Below are positions 26,517 through 35,197 of a DNA stretch of 52,485 nt, piece by piece. Position numbers and translations under genes: made by a program. The DNA lies in NCBI GenBank assembly GCA_900315695.1, contig ONAE01000022.1, positions 1 to 52,485 on the forward strand, written 5' to 3'. How positions within the stretch are numbered: position 1 is the stretch's first letter; every line of letters starts with the position of its first letter. This DNA is from an uncultured Prevotella sp. Lineage in GTDB: Bacteria; Bacteroidota; Bacteroidia; Bacteroidales; Bacteroidaceae. The notes below the pieces were generated by a model, which did no database searches, was not told the DNA's origin, and was given only the letters and a program-made list of their open reading frames with translations.

Positions 26517-26522
26517 TATCCC

Positions 26523-27695
26523 ATGAATGAAGAGAATAATAAAGATACTCGACTCCTCGAAGAGGAAATACAATCTCTTAAGCAGATCATAAAATTCTTG
26601 GGTGAAGATTTCGACGAGAGTGGTTCTCACCGTTCCATCGATTTCGCTAAGATATTCAAAACCTTATGGGCTGGCCGCATCCTTTATTGTAAAGTGCTGC
26701 CTGTAGCCTTCTTTTTAGCGGCAATCTATGCGCTCTCGCTGCCTAACTATTATACCTGCACGGTGAAGCTCTCCCCGGAGCTCTCTGGTAGCAAATCTAC
26801 CAGTGGCTTGGCAAATCTGGCCAGCAGCTTCGGTATCAACCTCGGTTCAAGTGGTGTAGGAACAGAAGCCTTGTTCCCGACGTTGTATCCCGATCTGATG
26901 AGTTCGGTTGATTTCAAGGCCAGTCTCTTCGATGTGCCCGTCACCATTGAGGGTGACAAGGAAGAAGGTGAGAAAGACCGTACGATGTCCTATTACACCT
27001 ACCTCAAGGACGAACAGAAGTCGCCTTGGTGGTCAGCAGCCATCGATGGAACAAAGAAGTGGTTGATCAGTCTTTTCAAGGATAAGGAAGATGAGAAGAA
27101 TGTCAAGGTCAACCCCTTCCGACTCACGAAGGAGCAGGCCAATATCGTGAAGGCTATCGATAACAATGTGGTCTGCGATGTGGATAATAAGACCATGGTG
27201 ATCACCATCGATGTCACCGATCAGGATGCGTTGATCTGTGCCACCATGGCCGATTCAGTGAAGAATCGCTTGCAGAACTTCATCACAGACTATCGCACCT
27301 CGAAAGCCCGTGTGGATCTTGAATACTATAAGAAAATGTTGGTGGAAGCCAAGGCGAAATACGATGAGGCTCGCGACCGCTATGCCGCCTTTGCAGATTC
27401 TCATCGCGATGTGAGCTCTCAGTCTGCCCAGACGAAGGTGACTGACCTGCAGACCGAGATGCAGATGCGCTCGCAGATCCTCCAGCAGGTGATCGCTCAG
27501 ATGCAGGAGGCGGAGATGAAGGTGCAGGAGAATACCCCTGCTTTCACCACCCTTCAGAGCGCCACAGTACCTGTTAAGAAAACAGGCCCTAAGCGCGCTG
27601 TGATGTGTCTCATCTTCACGTTCTTGGCATTCCTCGGCACCTCCGTCTATATTTTATATAAGGAGGGTGGTTTGAAGCAGTATTTGGGTAAATAA
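26523..27695 (+). CDS. Wzz-type chain-length determinant
   Basis: A 390-residue inner-membrane protein of the polysaccharide co-polymerase type: a cytoplasmic N-terminus, a first helix (KVLPVAFFLAAIYALSLP near residue 60), a Wzz-like periplasmic domain with coiled coil (~260-345), and a last helix (AVMCLIFTFLAFLGTSVYILY) after a proline-containing VPVKKTGPKRA segment. No kinase domain is attached. It sets polymer length with Wzy and contacts the export protein encoded just upstream. Confidence 0.88.
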   Translation: MNEENNKDTRLLEEEIQSLKQIIKFLGEDFDESGSHRSIDFAKIFKTLWAGRILYCKVLPVAFFLAAIYALSLPNYYTCTVKLSPELSGSKSTSGLANLASSFGINLGSSGVGTEALFPTLYPDLMSSVDFKASLFDVPVTIEGDKEEGEKDRTMSYYTYLKDEQKSPWWSAAIDGTKKWLISLFKDKEDEKNVKVNPFRLTKEQANIVKAIDNNVVCDVDNKTMVITIDVTDQDALICATMADSVKNRLQNFITDYRTSKARVDLEYYKKMLVEAKAKYDEARDRYAAFADSHRDVSSQSAQTKVTDLQTEMQMRSQILQQVIAQMQEAEMKVQENTPAFTTLQSATVPVKKTGPKRAVMCLIFTFLAFLGTSVYILYKEGGLKQYLGK

Positions 27696-27697
27696 CG

Positions 27698-27853
27698 ATA
27701 TCTTCTGATGAACGTACGCGCCGGGCGCTCATCTATGGTGCTTTGTCTGATGGTGTGGGTCTGGCTAAGCTCATCCGCACCCAGCGCCCCATCAAGTTTA
27801 ACCTGTGTGGCTTTATTTCTCCGGATGACTTTGTCAGGAACATGATGCTGTGA
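27698..27853 (+). pseudogene. Remnant of a CapD/WbpM-like nucleotide-sugar dehydratase gene
   Basis: Directly after the wzz stop, 51 codons without a start read DERTRRALIYGALSDGVGLAK...FNLCGFISPDDF, then a stop. This matches the cytoplasmic cofactor-binding start of CapD/WbpM-type membrane dehydratases (usually LIYGAGSDGV and GFI). The rest of the ~600-residue protein is absent. It overlaps another remnant in a second frame. Confidence 0.6.
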
Positions 27854-27993
27854 TCCTCACGCGGGTGGTACAGGATGTCCCCTTTAAGCGTAACCGCTTG
27901 ACGAAACTTCGCGGCTCGCTGTTCAATAGCACTGTCACTTCTGCCATGACCGTTGAGACCGCCTGGCTCGATGACGCCATTGTCAACTTTTAG
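27841..27993 (+). pseudogene. Remnant resembling the C-terminus of a fimbrillin-like protein
   Basis: Fifty codons ending in TAG encode VVQDVPFKRNRLTKLRGSLF, then NSTVTSAMTVETAWLDDAIVNF. The DVPxKRNxxTxLxGxLF pattern recalls the C-terminal part of Bacteroidetes fimbrillin-like (DUF6562-type) surface proteins; this is from memory. There is no start codon or N-terminus. Joined to the CapD-like remnant, it marks a recombination joint. Confidence 0.45.
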
Positions 27994-28003
27994 ATTTCTA
28001 TTT

Positions 28004-28030
28004 TCGGTTAATCCTCCCAGGATTAACCGA
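28004..28030. terminator. Perfect hairpin before rfbF
   Basis: A 12-bp perfect inverted repeat, TCGGTTAATCCT (28004-28015) and AGGATTAACCGA (28019-28030), with a CCC loop. There is no T run, so it may be a pause or attenuation site, processed ends, or the terminator of the lost fimbrillin-like gene, instead of an efficient intrinsic terminator. UpxY antitermination would let polymerase pass. Confidence 0.5.
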
Positions 28031-28139
28031 TTCAGATAGATATACAATATAAAAGATATATGAATTATCGTGTAAACCTAGAGAAGAATCAAGTTTACTT
28101 GTTTTTCCGAGATGTAGCCGCATATAAATTTCATCAAAC

Positions 28140-28949
28140 ATGAAAGTAGTTTTATTAGCAGGAGGTTTTGGCTCTCGCATTAGCGAGGAATCTGTATTCA
28201 AGCCAAAGCCGATGATTGAAATTGGTGGTATGCCCATATTGTGGCATATAATGAAAGAGTATGCCTATTATGGGCATAACGAATTCATCATCTGTGCAGG
28301 TTATCGTCAGGAGTATATCAAAGAATGGTTTAATAATTACTTCTTACACAATTCTGATGTAACATTCGACTATAGAAATGGCAAGAATGAGATCACGATT
28401 CACGAGAGTCATCCTGAGCCTTGGAAAGTGACAGTGGTTGACACTGGCTATAACACGATGACTGGTGGCCGAATCAAGCGTATTCAGAAATATGTAGGAG
28501 GTGAACCATTCTTCATGACATACGGTGATGGAGTTTGCGATGTTAACGTAAACAGACTCCTTGAGTTTCACAAGAAACATGGCAAAATTGCTACTTTGAC
28601 GGCAGTTAAAATGGCTCAAGAGAAAGGTGTGCTGGATATAGGAGGAGATTATGCAGTTAAATCTTTCCGTGAAAAGAACAAAACAGATGGTGCTCCTATT
28701 AATGCTGGTTATATGGTTCTAGAACCTGAAATCTTTGAACTTTTGGATGGCGATAGTTGTATATTTGAGCGTAAACCGTTGGAAATGCTTGCAAATCGTG
28801 GTGAATTGATGTCTTATATACACGAAGGTTTCTGGCAGTGTATGGATAATATCCGTGAAAAACAAATGCTAGAGAGACTTCTCCAAGAGAATAAAGCCCC
28901 ATGGAAAAAGTGGGAGAGAGAAGTGCCTGATGATCATACAAAACGTTAA
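28140..28949 (+). CDS. rfbF: Glucose-1-phosphate cytidylyltransferase
   Basis: A 269-residue nucleotidyltransferase: KVVLLAGGFGSRISEESVFKPKPMIEIGG at the start, FMTYGDGVCDVNV with the metal-binding Asp, and INAGYMVLEPEIFELL. It makes CDP-glucose from glucose-1-phosphate and CTP, the entry to CDP-linked deoxysugars. CDP-glucose dehydratase follows directly. The frame slightly overlaps the upstream end of the longest rfbG frame, but not its likely start. Confidence 0.94.
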   Translation: MKVVLLAGGFGSRISEESVFKPKPMIEIGGMPILWHIMKEYAYYGHNEFIICAGYRQEYIKEWFNNYFLHNSDVTFDYRNGKNEITIHESHPEPWKVTVVDTGYNTMTGGRIKRIQKYVGGEPFFMTYGDGVCDVNVNRLLEFHKKHGKIATLTAVKMAQEKGVLDIGGDYAVKSFREKNKTDGAPINAGYMVLEPEIFELLDGDSCIFERKPLEMLANRGELMSYIHEGFWQCMDNIREKQMLERLLQENKAPWKKWEREVPDDHTKR

Positions 28950-28953
28950 AGAA

Positions 28954-30030
28954 ATGATTGATATATTCAATAACTTTTATAAAGATAAGAAAATCTTTGT
29001 AACCGGCCATACCGGTTTCAAAGGTTCTTGGCTTTCCATCTGGCTCCATGAACTGGGTGCTGAGGTGGTAGGCGTTGGTCTGGAACCTTATAGCGAGAAA
29101 GACAACTTTGTCCTTTCTCGCATTGGAAAGAAGATCAAAGCAGACATCCGTGCTGATATACGTGACGGAGAGAAGATGAAGGAAATCTTCAAGGAGTATC
29201 AGCCTGAGATTGTCTTCCACCTAGCAGCACAGCCGTTGGTGCGTCTCAGCTATGAGATCCCTGTTGAGACCTACCAAACTAATGTGATGGGTACCATCAA
29301 CATCATGGAAGCCATCCGTGCAACGGAGGGCGTGAAAGTGGGTGTAATGATTACTACTGACAAGTGCTACGATAATAAGGAGCAGATGCGAGGCTACAAA
29401 GAGGATGATCCATTTGGTGGTTACGACCCCTATAGTTCCAGTAAGGGTGCCTGTGAGATAGCCATCCAAAGCTGGCGCAGGAGTTTCTTCAATCCTGATG
29501 ATTATGGTAAGAAACATCACGTAAGCCTTGCTAGTGTAAGAGCCGGTAATGTGATTGGTGGTGGCGATTGGTCCAAAGACCGCATCATCCCTGATTGCAT
29601 CCGTGCGTTGGAGGCTGGTAAGCCTATTGATATCCGTAGTCCCAAGGCCGTACGTCCCTGGGAGCATGTCCTTGAACCTCTGAGTGGTTATATGCTGCTT
29701 GCACAAAAAATGTGGGAACATCCTACTGAGTATTGTGAGGGTTGGAACTTTGGTCCGGAACAGGAGAGTGTGTTGACGGTTTGGGAAGTGGCTACGGCCA
29801 TGATTAAGAACTTTGGCTATGGTGAGTTGAAGGATGTATCAGGTCCAAATGCTTTGCATGAAGCCAACCTGTTGATGCTGGAAATCACCAAGGCTAAAAC
29901 ACGTTTGGGATGGAAACCTAGATTAGATGCTACTCAAACAGCTATCTTAACTTCTGATTGGTATAAACGCTACAAGAAAGAAGACGTATATAAGATTTGT
30001 ATTGAAGAAATAGAAAAATTCATTGGATAA
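28954..30030 (+). CDS. rfbG: CDP-glucose 4,6-dehydratase
   Basis: A 358-residue short-chain dehydrogenase-type enzyme: the NAD-binding GHTGFKGSWLSIWL, TTDKCYDNKE with the catalytic Thr/Asp, the YDPYSSSKGACE tyrosine/lysine pair, and AGNVIGGGDWSKDRIIPD typical of RfbG. It turns CDP-glucose into CDP-4-dehydro-6-deoxyglucose. ATG 28954 (MIDIFNNFYKDKKIFVTG) fits the family start better than an ATG at 28930 in the rfbF end. Confidence 0.94.
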   Translation: MIDIFNNFYKDKKIFVTGHTGFKGSWLSIWLHELGAEVVGVGLEPYSEKDNFVLSRIGKKIKADIRADIRDGEKMKEIFKEYQPEIVFHLAAQPLVRLSYEIPVETYQTNVMGTINIMEAIRATEGVKVGVMITTDKCYDNKEQMRGYKEDDPFGGYDPYSSSKGACEIAIQSWRRSFFNPDDYGKKHHVSLASVRAGNVIGGGDWSKDRIIPDCIRALEAGKPIDIRSPKAVRPWEHVLEPLSGYMLLAQKMWEHPTEYCEGWNFGPEQESVLTVWEVATAMIKNFGYGELKDVSGPNALHEANLLMLEITKAKTRLGWKPRLDATQTAILTSDWYKRYKKEDVYKICIEEIEKFIG

Positions 30031-30032
30031 TT

Positions 30033-30950
30033 ATGGAGAAAGTAATCATCACAGGTGCAGACGGATTTGTTGGGAGCTATACCGTACAGCATTTCCTTAA
30101 TAACGGCAAGAAAGTACTTGCCATTGATATGGGCCGTGAGGCTCGTAGACTGAAGGAGCATAAAAACCTCATATATAAACAGTGTGACATTACCAATACC
30201 AAGGCTATGTTGGAAATGATTCCGCAGGGTGAGTATGACACATTTATACACTTTGCTTGGGCTGGTTCCGCAGGTCCTGCACGTGTGGATTACAACCTCC
30301 AGATGCAGAATGCGCTGAACACTGTTGAGTGCTTGAAAGCCGCCAAAGAATTGGGTTGCTCACGCTTTGTATGTGCAGGTAGTATAATGGAATATGAGGT
30401 TGAAGCTGCTATTCATTCCCAGGGAAGTCATCCTGGCATGGCATATATCTATGGTATGGGTAAGCACATTGCCCACTGCATGTGTAAGAGCGTTGCTGCC
30501 AATATTGGTATTGACCTTCTCTGGCCTATGATTACCAATGCATACGGAGTTGGTGAGTTCTCTCCTCGATTTGTGAATACTACTCTGCGAAAGATTATTA
30601 TTGGCGAAGCACTCCAGTTCACAGCAGCTACTCAGAACTACGATTTTGTATATGTGAGTGATGTGGCTAAAGCATTTTATCTGGTAGCAGAGAAGGGCAA
30701 ACCATTCTGTGAGTATATGATTGGTAGCGGTAATGCAAGACCATTGAAAGAGTTTATTCTTGAGATGGTAGAAGCATGTGGCCCCGAGGCAAAGCCTCTG
30801 TTTGGTGATGTGCCTTTCACTGGTACCAACATGCCGCTGAGCACTTTCAGTATTGATGCCATCAAGAATGATTGTGGATTTGAGATTGAAGTTCCATTTG
30901 GCGAGGGAACCAAGAAGACAATGGACTGGTTAAAAACAATTGAGAAATGA
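30033..30950 (+). CDS. NAD(P)-dependent epimerase/reductase acting on a CDP-sugar
   Basis: A 305-residue extended short-chain dehydrogenase: VIITGADGFVGSYTVQ for cofactor binding, a Ser/Tyr/Lys set in AGSIMEYE and YIYGMGKHIAHC, and FSPRFVNTTLRKII. It lies 2 nt after rfbG and overlaps the next gene by 4 nt, so it most likely reduces the 4-keto group of the CDP-6-deoxyhexose or its 3,5-epimer. No rfbH (3-dehydratase) is present, so the product should be a 6-deoxy rather than a 3,6-dideoxy sugar. The exact sugar cannot be told. Confidence 0.82.
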   Translation: MEKVIITGADGFVGSYTVQHFLNNGKKVLAIDMGREARRLKEHKNLIYKQCDITNTKAMLEMIPQGEYDTFIHFAWAGSAGPARVDYNLQMQNALNTVECLKAAKELGCSRFVCAGSIMEYEVEAAIHSQGSHPGMAYIYGMGKHIAHCMCKSVAANIGIDLLWPMITNAYGVGEFSPRFVNTTLRKIIIGEALQFTAATQNYDFVYVSDVAKAFYLVAEKGKPFCEYMIGSGNARPLKEFILEMVEACGPEAKPLFGDVPFTGTNMPLSTFSIDAIKNDCGFEIEVPFGEGTKKTMDWLKTIEK

Positions 30951-31513
30951 TTACGAAGTTTAGTTTTGAGGAACTGGACCTCAAAGGAGCATATAAGATT
31001 CAGCCGTTCTACGCGACGGATGAACGTGGTGGGTTCGTAAAGGATTACAATATTGATATGTTCAAAGCCAATGGCATTGATCATGAGTTAAAAGAGGTGT
31101 TCTACACTATTTCTAAACGTGGTGTAATTCGCGCCATGCATTTCCAACTGGTGAAGCAGCAGGCAAAGCTGGTGCGTTGCATCAGCGGGCATGTGTATGA
31201 TGTGATTGCAGACCTACGTCCGTATTCTCCGACTTTTGGACAGTGGAGAGGTTTTCATCTGACAGGTGATAATCAGGTAGAGCTTTACATTCCTCAGTAC
31301 TTTGGTCACGGATACTTGGTGATTGAGGACTCAGTTGTAAGCTACAAGTGTGGTGAGGTGTTCTATGGCGAAGGAGATAGCGGCATTATGTATAATGACC
31401 CCGACCTTGCCATTGAGTGGCCTATGGATTTAATTGGAGGCGTTCAGAACTTGATTATCTCGGAAAAAGATATTCATCTGATGAGTCTAAATGATTATTT
31501 GAATACGATCTAA
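30947..31513 (+). CDS. RfbC-like (dTDP-4-dehydrorhamnose 3,5-epimerase family) protein
   Basis: A 188-residue cupin: RGVIRAMHFQLVKQQAKLVRC (catalytic His region, RGLHxQ in standard RfbC), VIADLRPYSPTFGQW, YIPQYFGHGYLV, YKCGEVFYGEGDSGI, IEWP. Standard members epimerise C3 and C5 of dTDP-4-keto-6-deoxyglucose. Because rfbF and rfbG lie directly upstream and no rmlA/B/D is present, the likely substrate is the CDP-linked ketosugar; this is inference. It overlaps the reductase gene by 4 nt. Confidence 0.83.
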   Translation: MITKFSFEELDLKGAYKIQPFYATDERGGFVKDYNIDMFKANGIDHELKEVFYTISKRGVIRAMHFQLVKQQAKLVRCISGHVYDVIADLRPYSPTFGQWRGFHLTGDNQVELYIPQYFGHGYLVIEDSVVSYKCGEVFYGEGDSGIMYNDPDLAIEWPMDLIGGVQNLIISEKDIHLMSLNDYLNTI

Positions 31514-31521
31514 ACAGCAGA

Positions 31522-32787
31522 ATGGAAATCATCGATAACGTCATCTTAGGAGCTGGTATCGCTGGACTGGGGGCAAGTTATTCCTTGCACCAGCGTGGTG
31601 AGAAAAGTGTTATCTTTGAGAGGGATAATACATACGGTGGGCTATGCGGAAACTTTACTATTGATGGTTTCCGTTTCGACCGATTTGTTCACTTCACATT
31701 CTCTAAAAATGAACAGGTGAATGCTATTTTCAATGCTTCATCTCCTGAAATTTACCGCCACCTCCCTGAGGCCTATAATATCTACAAAGGAATATGGATT
31801 AAGCATCCGGCACAGAACAACCTTTATCCTCTTTCAGAGGAAGAGAAGCAGATTATCATCAAGGATTTCATGAACAGGAAATCTCCAGATGAGGTATCAG
31901 TCAATAACTATGAGGATTGGCTTCGTCTGCAGTTTGGTAATTATTTTGCAGAACATTTTCCAATGGTTTATACCCGAAAGTATTGGATGCGGGAGGCAAA
32001 AGATCTTCGAACTGAGTGGGTAGGACAAAGAGTTTATCAGCCATCTGTGGATGAGGTCATAGCGGGAAGCAAAACATCAAAAACACCAATTACATATTAT
32101 GCTAAAGAAATGCGCTATCCCAAGTACGGTGGGTATAAAGCTTTCATGAAAGTGATGGCTGACATTGCAGACATAAAATATGGCAAAGAAGCTGTATCAA
32201 TTAACACGGAGAAGAAAACAGTGACTTTTAAGGATGGAAGCTGTGTCGAATATAAAAGATTGATTTCCAGTCTTCCCTTACCGGAGATGGTGAGAATGGT
32301 ACGGAACATTCCTGAAGAAGTCATAATGGCTTCTTCCAAACTGGATTGTACGTGCGGCTATCATATTTCTGTGGCATTCAAGAACAAGAATATCCCACCC
32401 TATCTTTGGTGGTATATTTACGATGAAGATATACTCACTGCGCGTGTCCATTCCCCATCCATGAAAAGTCCGGATAATGCTCCTGCTGGGTGTAGCAGTC
32501 TACAAATGGAAGTTTATTGCCAGGAAGGGAAATATACAGAACAGCAATTAATTGACGGGACTATAGGCAGACTGTGTGAGTTGGGTGTTATTTGTAAAGA
32601 AGATATTCTGTTTATACATATAGGTTTTGAGAAATATGCCAATGTTATATTTACAGAGCCAATTTATCGTGCTCGTAAAAATGTGCGAGATTTCCTTACA
32701 TTAGTCGGAATAGAAACGATAGGTAGATTTGGTGAGTGGGATTATCTTTGGAGTGACCAAAGCTTATTAAGTGGACTAAAAATATAA
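31522..32787 (+). CDS. FAD-dependent protein related to UDP-galactopyranose mutase (copy 1)
   Basis: A 421-residue flavoprotein with an N-terminal dinucleotide-binding motif (VILGAGIAGLGASYSL), FERDNTYGGLCGNF, and a C-terminal FAD-contacting GRFGEWDYLWSDQS. It belongs to the protoporphyrinogen oxidase/amine oxidase/UGM superfamily often seen in polysaccharide loci. Ring contraction to a furanose or another redox step on an NDP-sugar is possible. A second, divergent copy lies at 40609-41862. I do not claim UGM activity. Confidence 0.75.
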   Translation: MEIIDNVILGAGIAGLGASYSLHQRGEKSVIFERDNTYGGLCGNFTIDGFRFDRFVHFTFSKNEQVNAIFNASSPEIYRHLPEAYNIYKGIWIKHPAQNNLYPLSEEEKQIIIKDFMNRKSPDEVSVNNYEDWLRLQFGNYFAEHFPMVYTRKYWMREAKDLRTEWVGQRVYQPSVDEVIAGSKTSKTPITYYAKEMRYPKYGGYKAFMKVMADIADIKYGKEAVSINTEKKTVTFKDGSCVEYKRLISSLPLPEMVRMVRNIPEEVIMASSKLDCTCGYHISVAFKNKNIPPYLWWYIYDEDILTARVHSPSMKSPDNAPAGCSSLQMEVYCQEGKYTEQQLIDGTIGRLCELGVICKEDILFIHIGFEKYANVIFTEPIYRARKNVRDFLTLVGIETIGRFGEWDYLWSDQSLLSGLKI

Positions 32788-32792
32788 CGACT

Positions 32793-33749
32793 ATGATTAA
32801 TTTTCTTATTAATACCAGTGATGAATATTCTATTTATGCCGGTGTGATGCTAATGTCGTTGTTTGAAAACAATAAGAAGCATAAATTTAGAGTTTTTGTC
32901 TTTAGTACTTCTATTACAGATATTCATTTCAACAAAATAAAAGATCTATCGAAGAAATATAGAAATGAAGTTTTTTTAGTAAAAGTGGATTCGAAGATAT
33001 TAGAATCGTTACCAATTAAATTCTCTTATCACAGTATAAATGTATACTTAAGAGTCTTAGCTTCAGATTTTTTGCCAAAAGACATTCATAAATTCATCTA
33101 TATGGATTGTGATATTATTATAAATGGTGATATAGGAGAATTATGGGATACAGATGTTGAAGATGTGGCCTTGGCGGCAACAAAAGATCTTCCCCGTTTT
33201 ACACCGTTATATCGAGAAAATCTTTCTTTGGGTGAGAATGGGGACTACTTCAATTCTGGTGTAATGGTAGTTAACGCTGATTATTGGCGTAAGAACAACG
33301 TGGCTTTAGCTGTATTAAAATTTGCAGAAGATAACCCAGATAAGATTATTGCTTGTGATCAAGACGCAATGAATTCGGTCCTTAAAGGTAAATTCAAATT
33401 GATAAGCAGGAAGTGGAATGTCTATCCTGACGTATTTTTTGAGAATCCCGACCTTTTTAAAGAAGAATATAAAGAACTTGAAGAAATAAGAGAGCATCCT
33501 ATAATTATTCATTTCCTATATATTAAAGCATGGTTCAAAGAATGTAGACATCCATATAAATGGTTGTTTAAAGAATATTATGAGAAATATACTAATTCTT
33601 CATTCGTTCCTATGATATGTAAACCCTTAAATCTGTTCCAGAGATTTAAATCGATGATTAAACATCTTTTATATATACTTCATCTTAAATATGCATATAA
33701 CACTTATGACAAGAAATTTGTTAAAGGGTTAGACCGTTTCCCTTCGTAG
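32793..33749 (+). CDS. Glycosyltransferase family 8
   Basis: A 318-residue retaining glycosyltransferase (GT-A fold): start FLINTSDEYSIYAGVMLMSLFEN, metal-binding DxD in FIYMDCDIIINGDIGELW, FNSGVMVVNADYWR, CDQDAMNSVLKG and HFLYIKAWFKEC. GT8 enzymes transfer galactose or glucose from UDP-sugars in LPS and capsule synthesis. The DNA becomes clearly richer in A+T from here on. It is followed by the flippase gene after 15 nt. Confidence 0.88.
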   Translation: MINFLINTSDEYSIYAGVMLMSLFENNKKHKFRVFVFSTSITDIHFNKIKDLSKKYRNEVFLVKVDSKILESLPIKFSYHSINVYLRVLASDFLPKDIHKFIYMDCDIIINGDIGELWDTDVEDVALAATKDLPRFTPLYRENLSLGENGDYFNSGVMVVNADYWRKNNVALAVLKFAEDNPDKIIACDQDAMNSVLKGKFKLISRKWNVYPDVFFENPDLFKEEYKELEEIREHPIIIHFLYIKAWFKECRHPYKWLFKEYYEKYTNSSFVPMICKPLNLFQRFKSMIKHLLYILHLKYAYNTYDKKFVKGLDRFPS

Positions 33750-33764
33750 TTTCATGTAAGTTTA

Positions 33765-35189
33765 ATGGCTAGTTTGAAAACAAATGTTATTTGGAATGTT
33801 GTAAGGGTAGGAGCAAATATGCTTTTTCCCATATTTACTCTTCCATATATTAATAGAGTTTTAGGGGCTTATAATATTGGGCTTTATAATTATATAAACT
33901 CCATTGTCTCATATTTTATTCTTTTTGCAAGTTTGGGGTTTCCTTTATACGGAACAAGAGAAGTGACAAAATTGAGGGATTATAAGGAGCAATTAGAAAA
34001 TAAAGTAAACAGTATATTTAGTGCAAACTTACTTTCTGCATTTCTTTTTCTAATTGGATTTTTGATTTTTGCAAGAATTGGTTTTGATGAACATTTTTCT
34101 TTATGTTTGATATTGGGATCTTCCGTAATATTAAGTTCAATAAGTTTTGAATGGTTTTTTCAAGGAATTGAAGAATTTAGATACATTACGATAAGGAGTT
34201 TAATATTCAAAGCAATTTCTGTACTTTGTTTATTTATTTTTGTTAAAGATAGAACAGATATATTAATATATGCCATAATTAATATATTTGCAGTTTTTGG
34301 TAGCAATATTGTTAATTGCTGGAAGTTAAACCATTATCTTAGTTTGAAGTTTAAACTAATTAATTGGAGAGAAAATTTAAAAGGTGCCTCATTATTATTC
34401 GTAGGTTCAATTATTGCGTCATTATATACCCATATAAATGCAGTAATGCTTGGAACATTAGGTTCAGTTGTTGCAGTGGCCTACTATACTACAGGTGATA
34501 AATTTATTCAAATGTGTCTTCAAATAATGAATGCTTTTTCTACAGCAATAATACCTAGAATATCATATTTAAATAATAATACAAATAGAAATTACGTACA
34601 TATTTTACAAAAGAAAATTTTGAATATTATATTTCTTTTTACTATTCCCATGTGTATTGGGCTTCATGTTTCTGCTGATGAAATTATTATGATATTTGCT
34701 GGAAGAGAATTCTATCCAGCAACAAATGTGCTTAAATGGCTTTCTATAATTGTTGTGTTAATACCTGTGTCCATTTTCTTTGCTTTTCAGGTGTTATACC
34801 CAATTGGCAAAGAAAAATACAGTAACTATTCAACCATAGCTGCAGCATCTTCTAATATCATAATCAATTCTATATTTATTCCTATTTTATCTTATAAGGC
34901 TGTCATAATATCCATATTAATATCTGAAGGAATTGTAGTAATAATGCATTATTATTATTCTCGAAAATATATTAAACTAAAGATAGGAGATCTTTTAAAA
35001 TATAAAATGATTCTTGCAGCTATTATATCTGGTATTGTTGCAAGCATTGTGGTTGTAGATAACAATATAGTTTCAGCCATTCTAAAAGCAAGTACTATAA
35101 TAATTGTTTACCCTCTCTTGTTATGTGTAATGAAAGAGGAAACTATTTATGAGACAATGCGAATTCTTAAAATGAGTATTAACAAATAA
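33765..35189 (+). CDS. wzx: Wzx-type polysaccharide flippase
   Basis: A 474-residue protein with about 12-14 hydrophobic helices, opening with ASLKTNVIWNVVRVGANMLFPIFTLPYINRVLGAYNIG, typical of the polysaccharide transporter (PST/MOP) family; YYTTGDKFIQM and ISFEWFFQGIEEF are further family marks. It moves the lipid-linked repeat unit across the inner membrane for polymerisation by Wzy (36366-37751). The codon use and A+T content match the neighbouring GT8, GT11 and wzy genes, suggesting they moved together. Confidence 0.9.
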   Translation: MASLKTNVIWNVVRVGANMLFPIFTLPYINRVLGAYNIGLYNYINSIVSYFILFASLGFPLYGTREVTKLRDYKEQLENKVNSIFSANLLSAFLFLIGFLIFARIGFDEHFSLCLILGSSVILSSISFEWFFQGIEEFRYITIRSLIFKAISVLCLFIFVKDRTDILIYAIINIFAVFGSNIVNCWKLNHYLSLKFKLINWRENLKGASLLFVGSIIASLYTHINAVMLGTLGSVVAVAYYTTGDKFIQMCLQIMNAFSTAIIPRISYLNNNTNRNYVHILQKKILNIIFLFTIPMCIGLHVSADEIIMIFAGREFYPATNVLKWLSIIVVLIPVSIFFAFQVLYPIGKEKYSNYSTIAAASSNIIINSIFIPILSYKAVIISILISEGIVVIMHYYYSRKYIKLKIGDLLKYKMILAAIISGIVASIVVVDNNIVSAILKASTIIIVYPLLLCVMKEETIYETMRILKMSINK

Positions 35190-35197
35190 TTAAAAAA

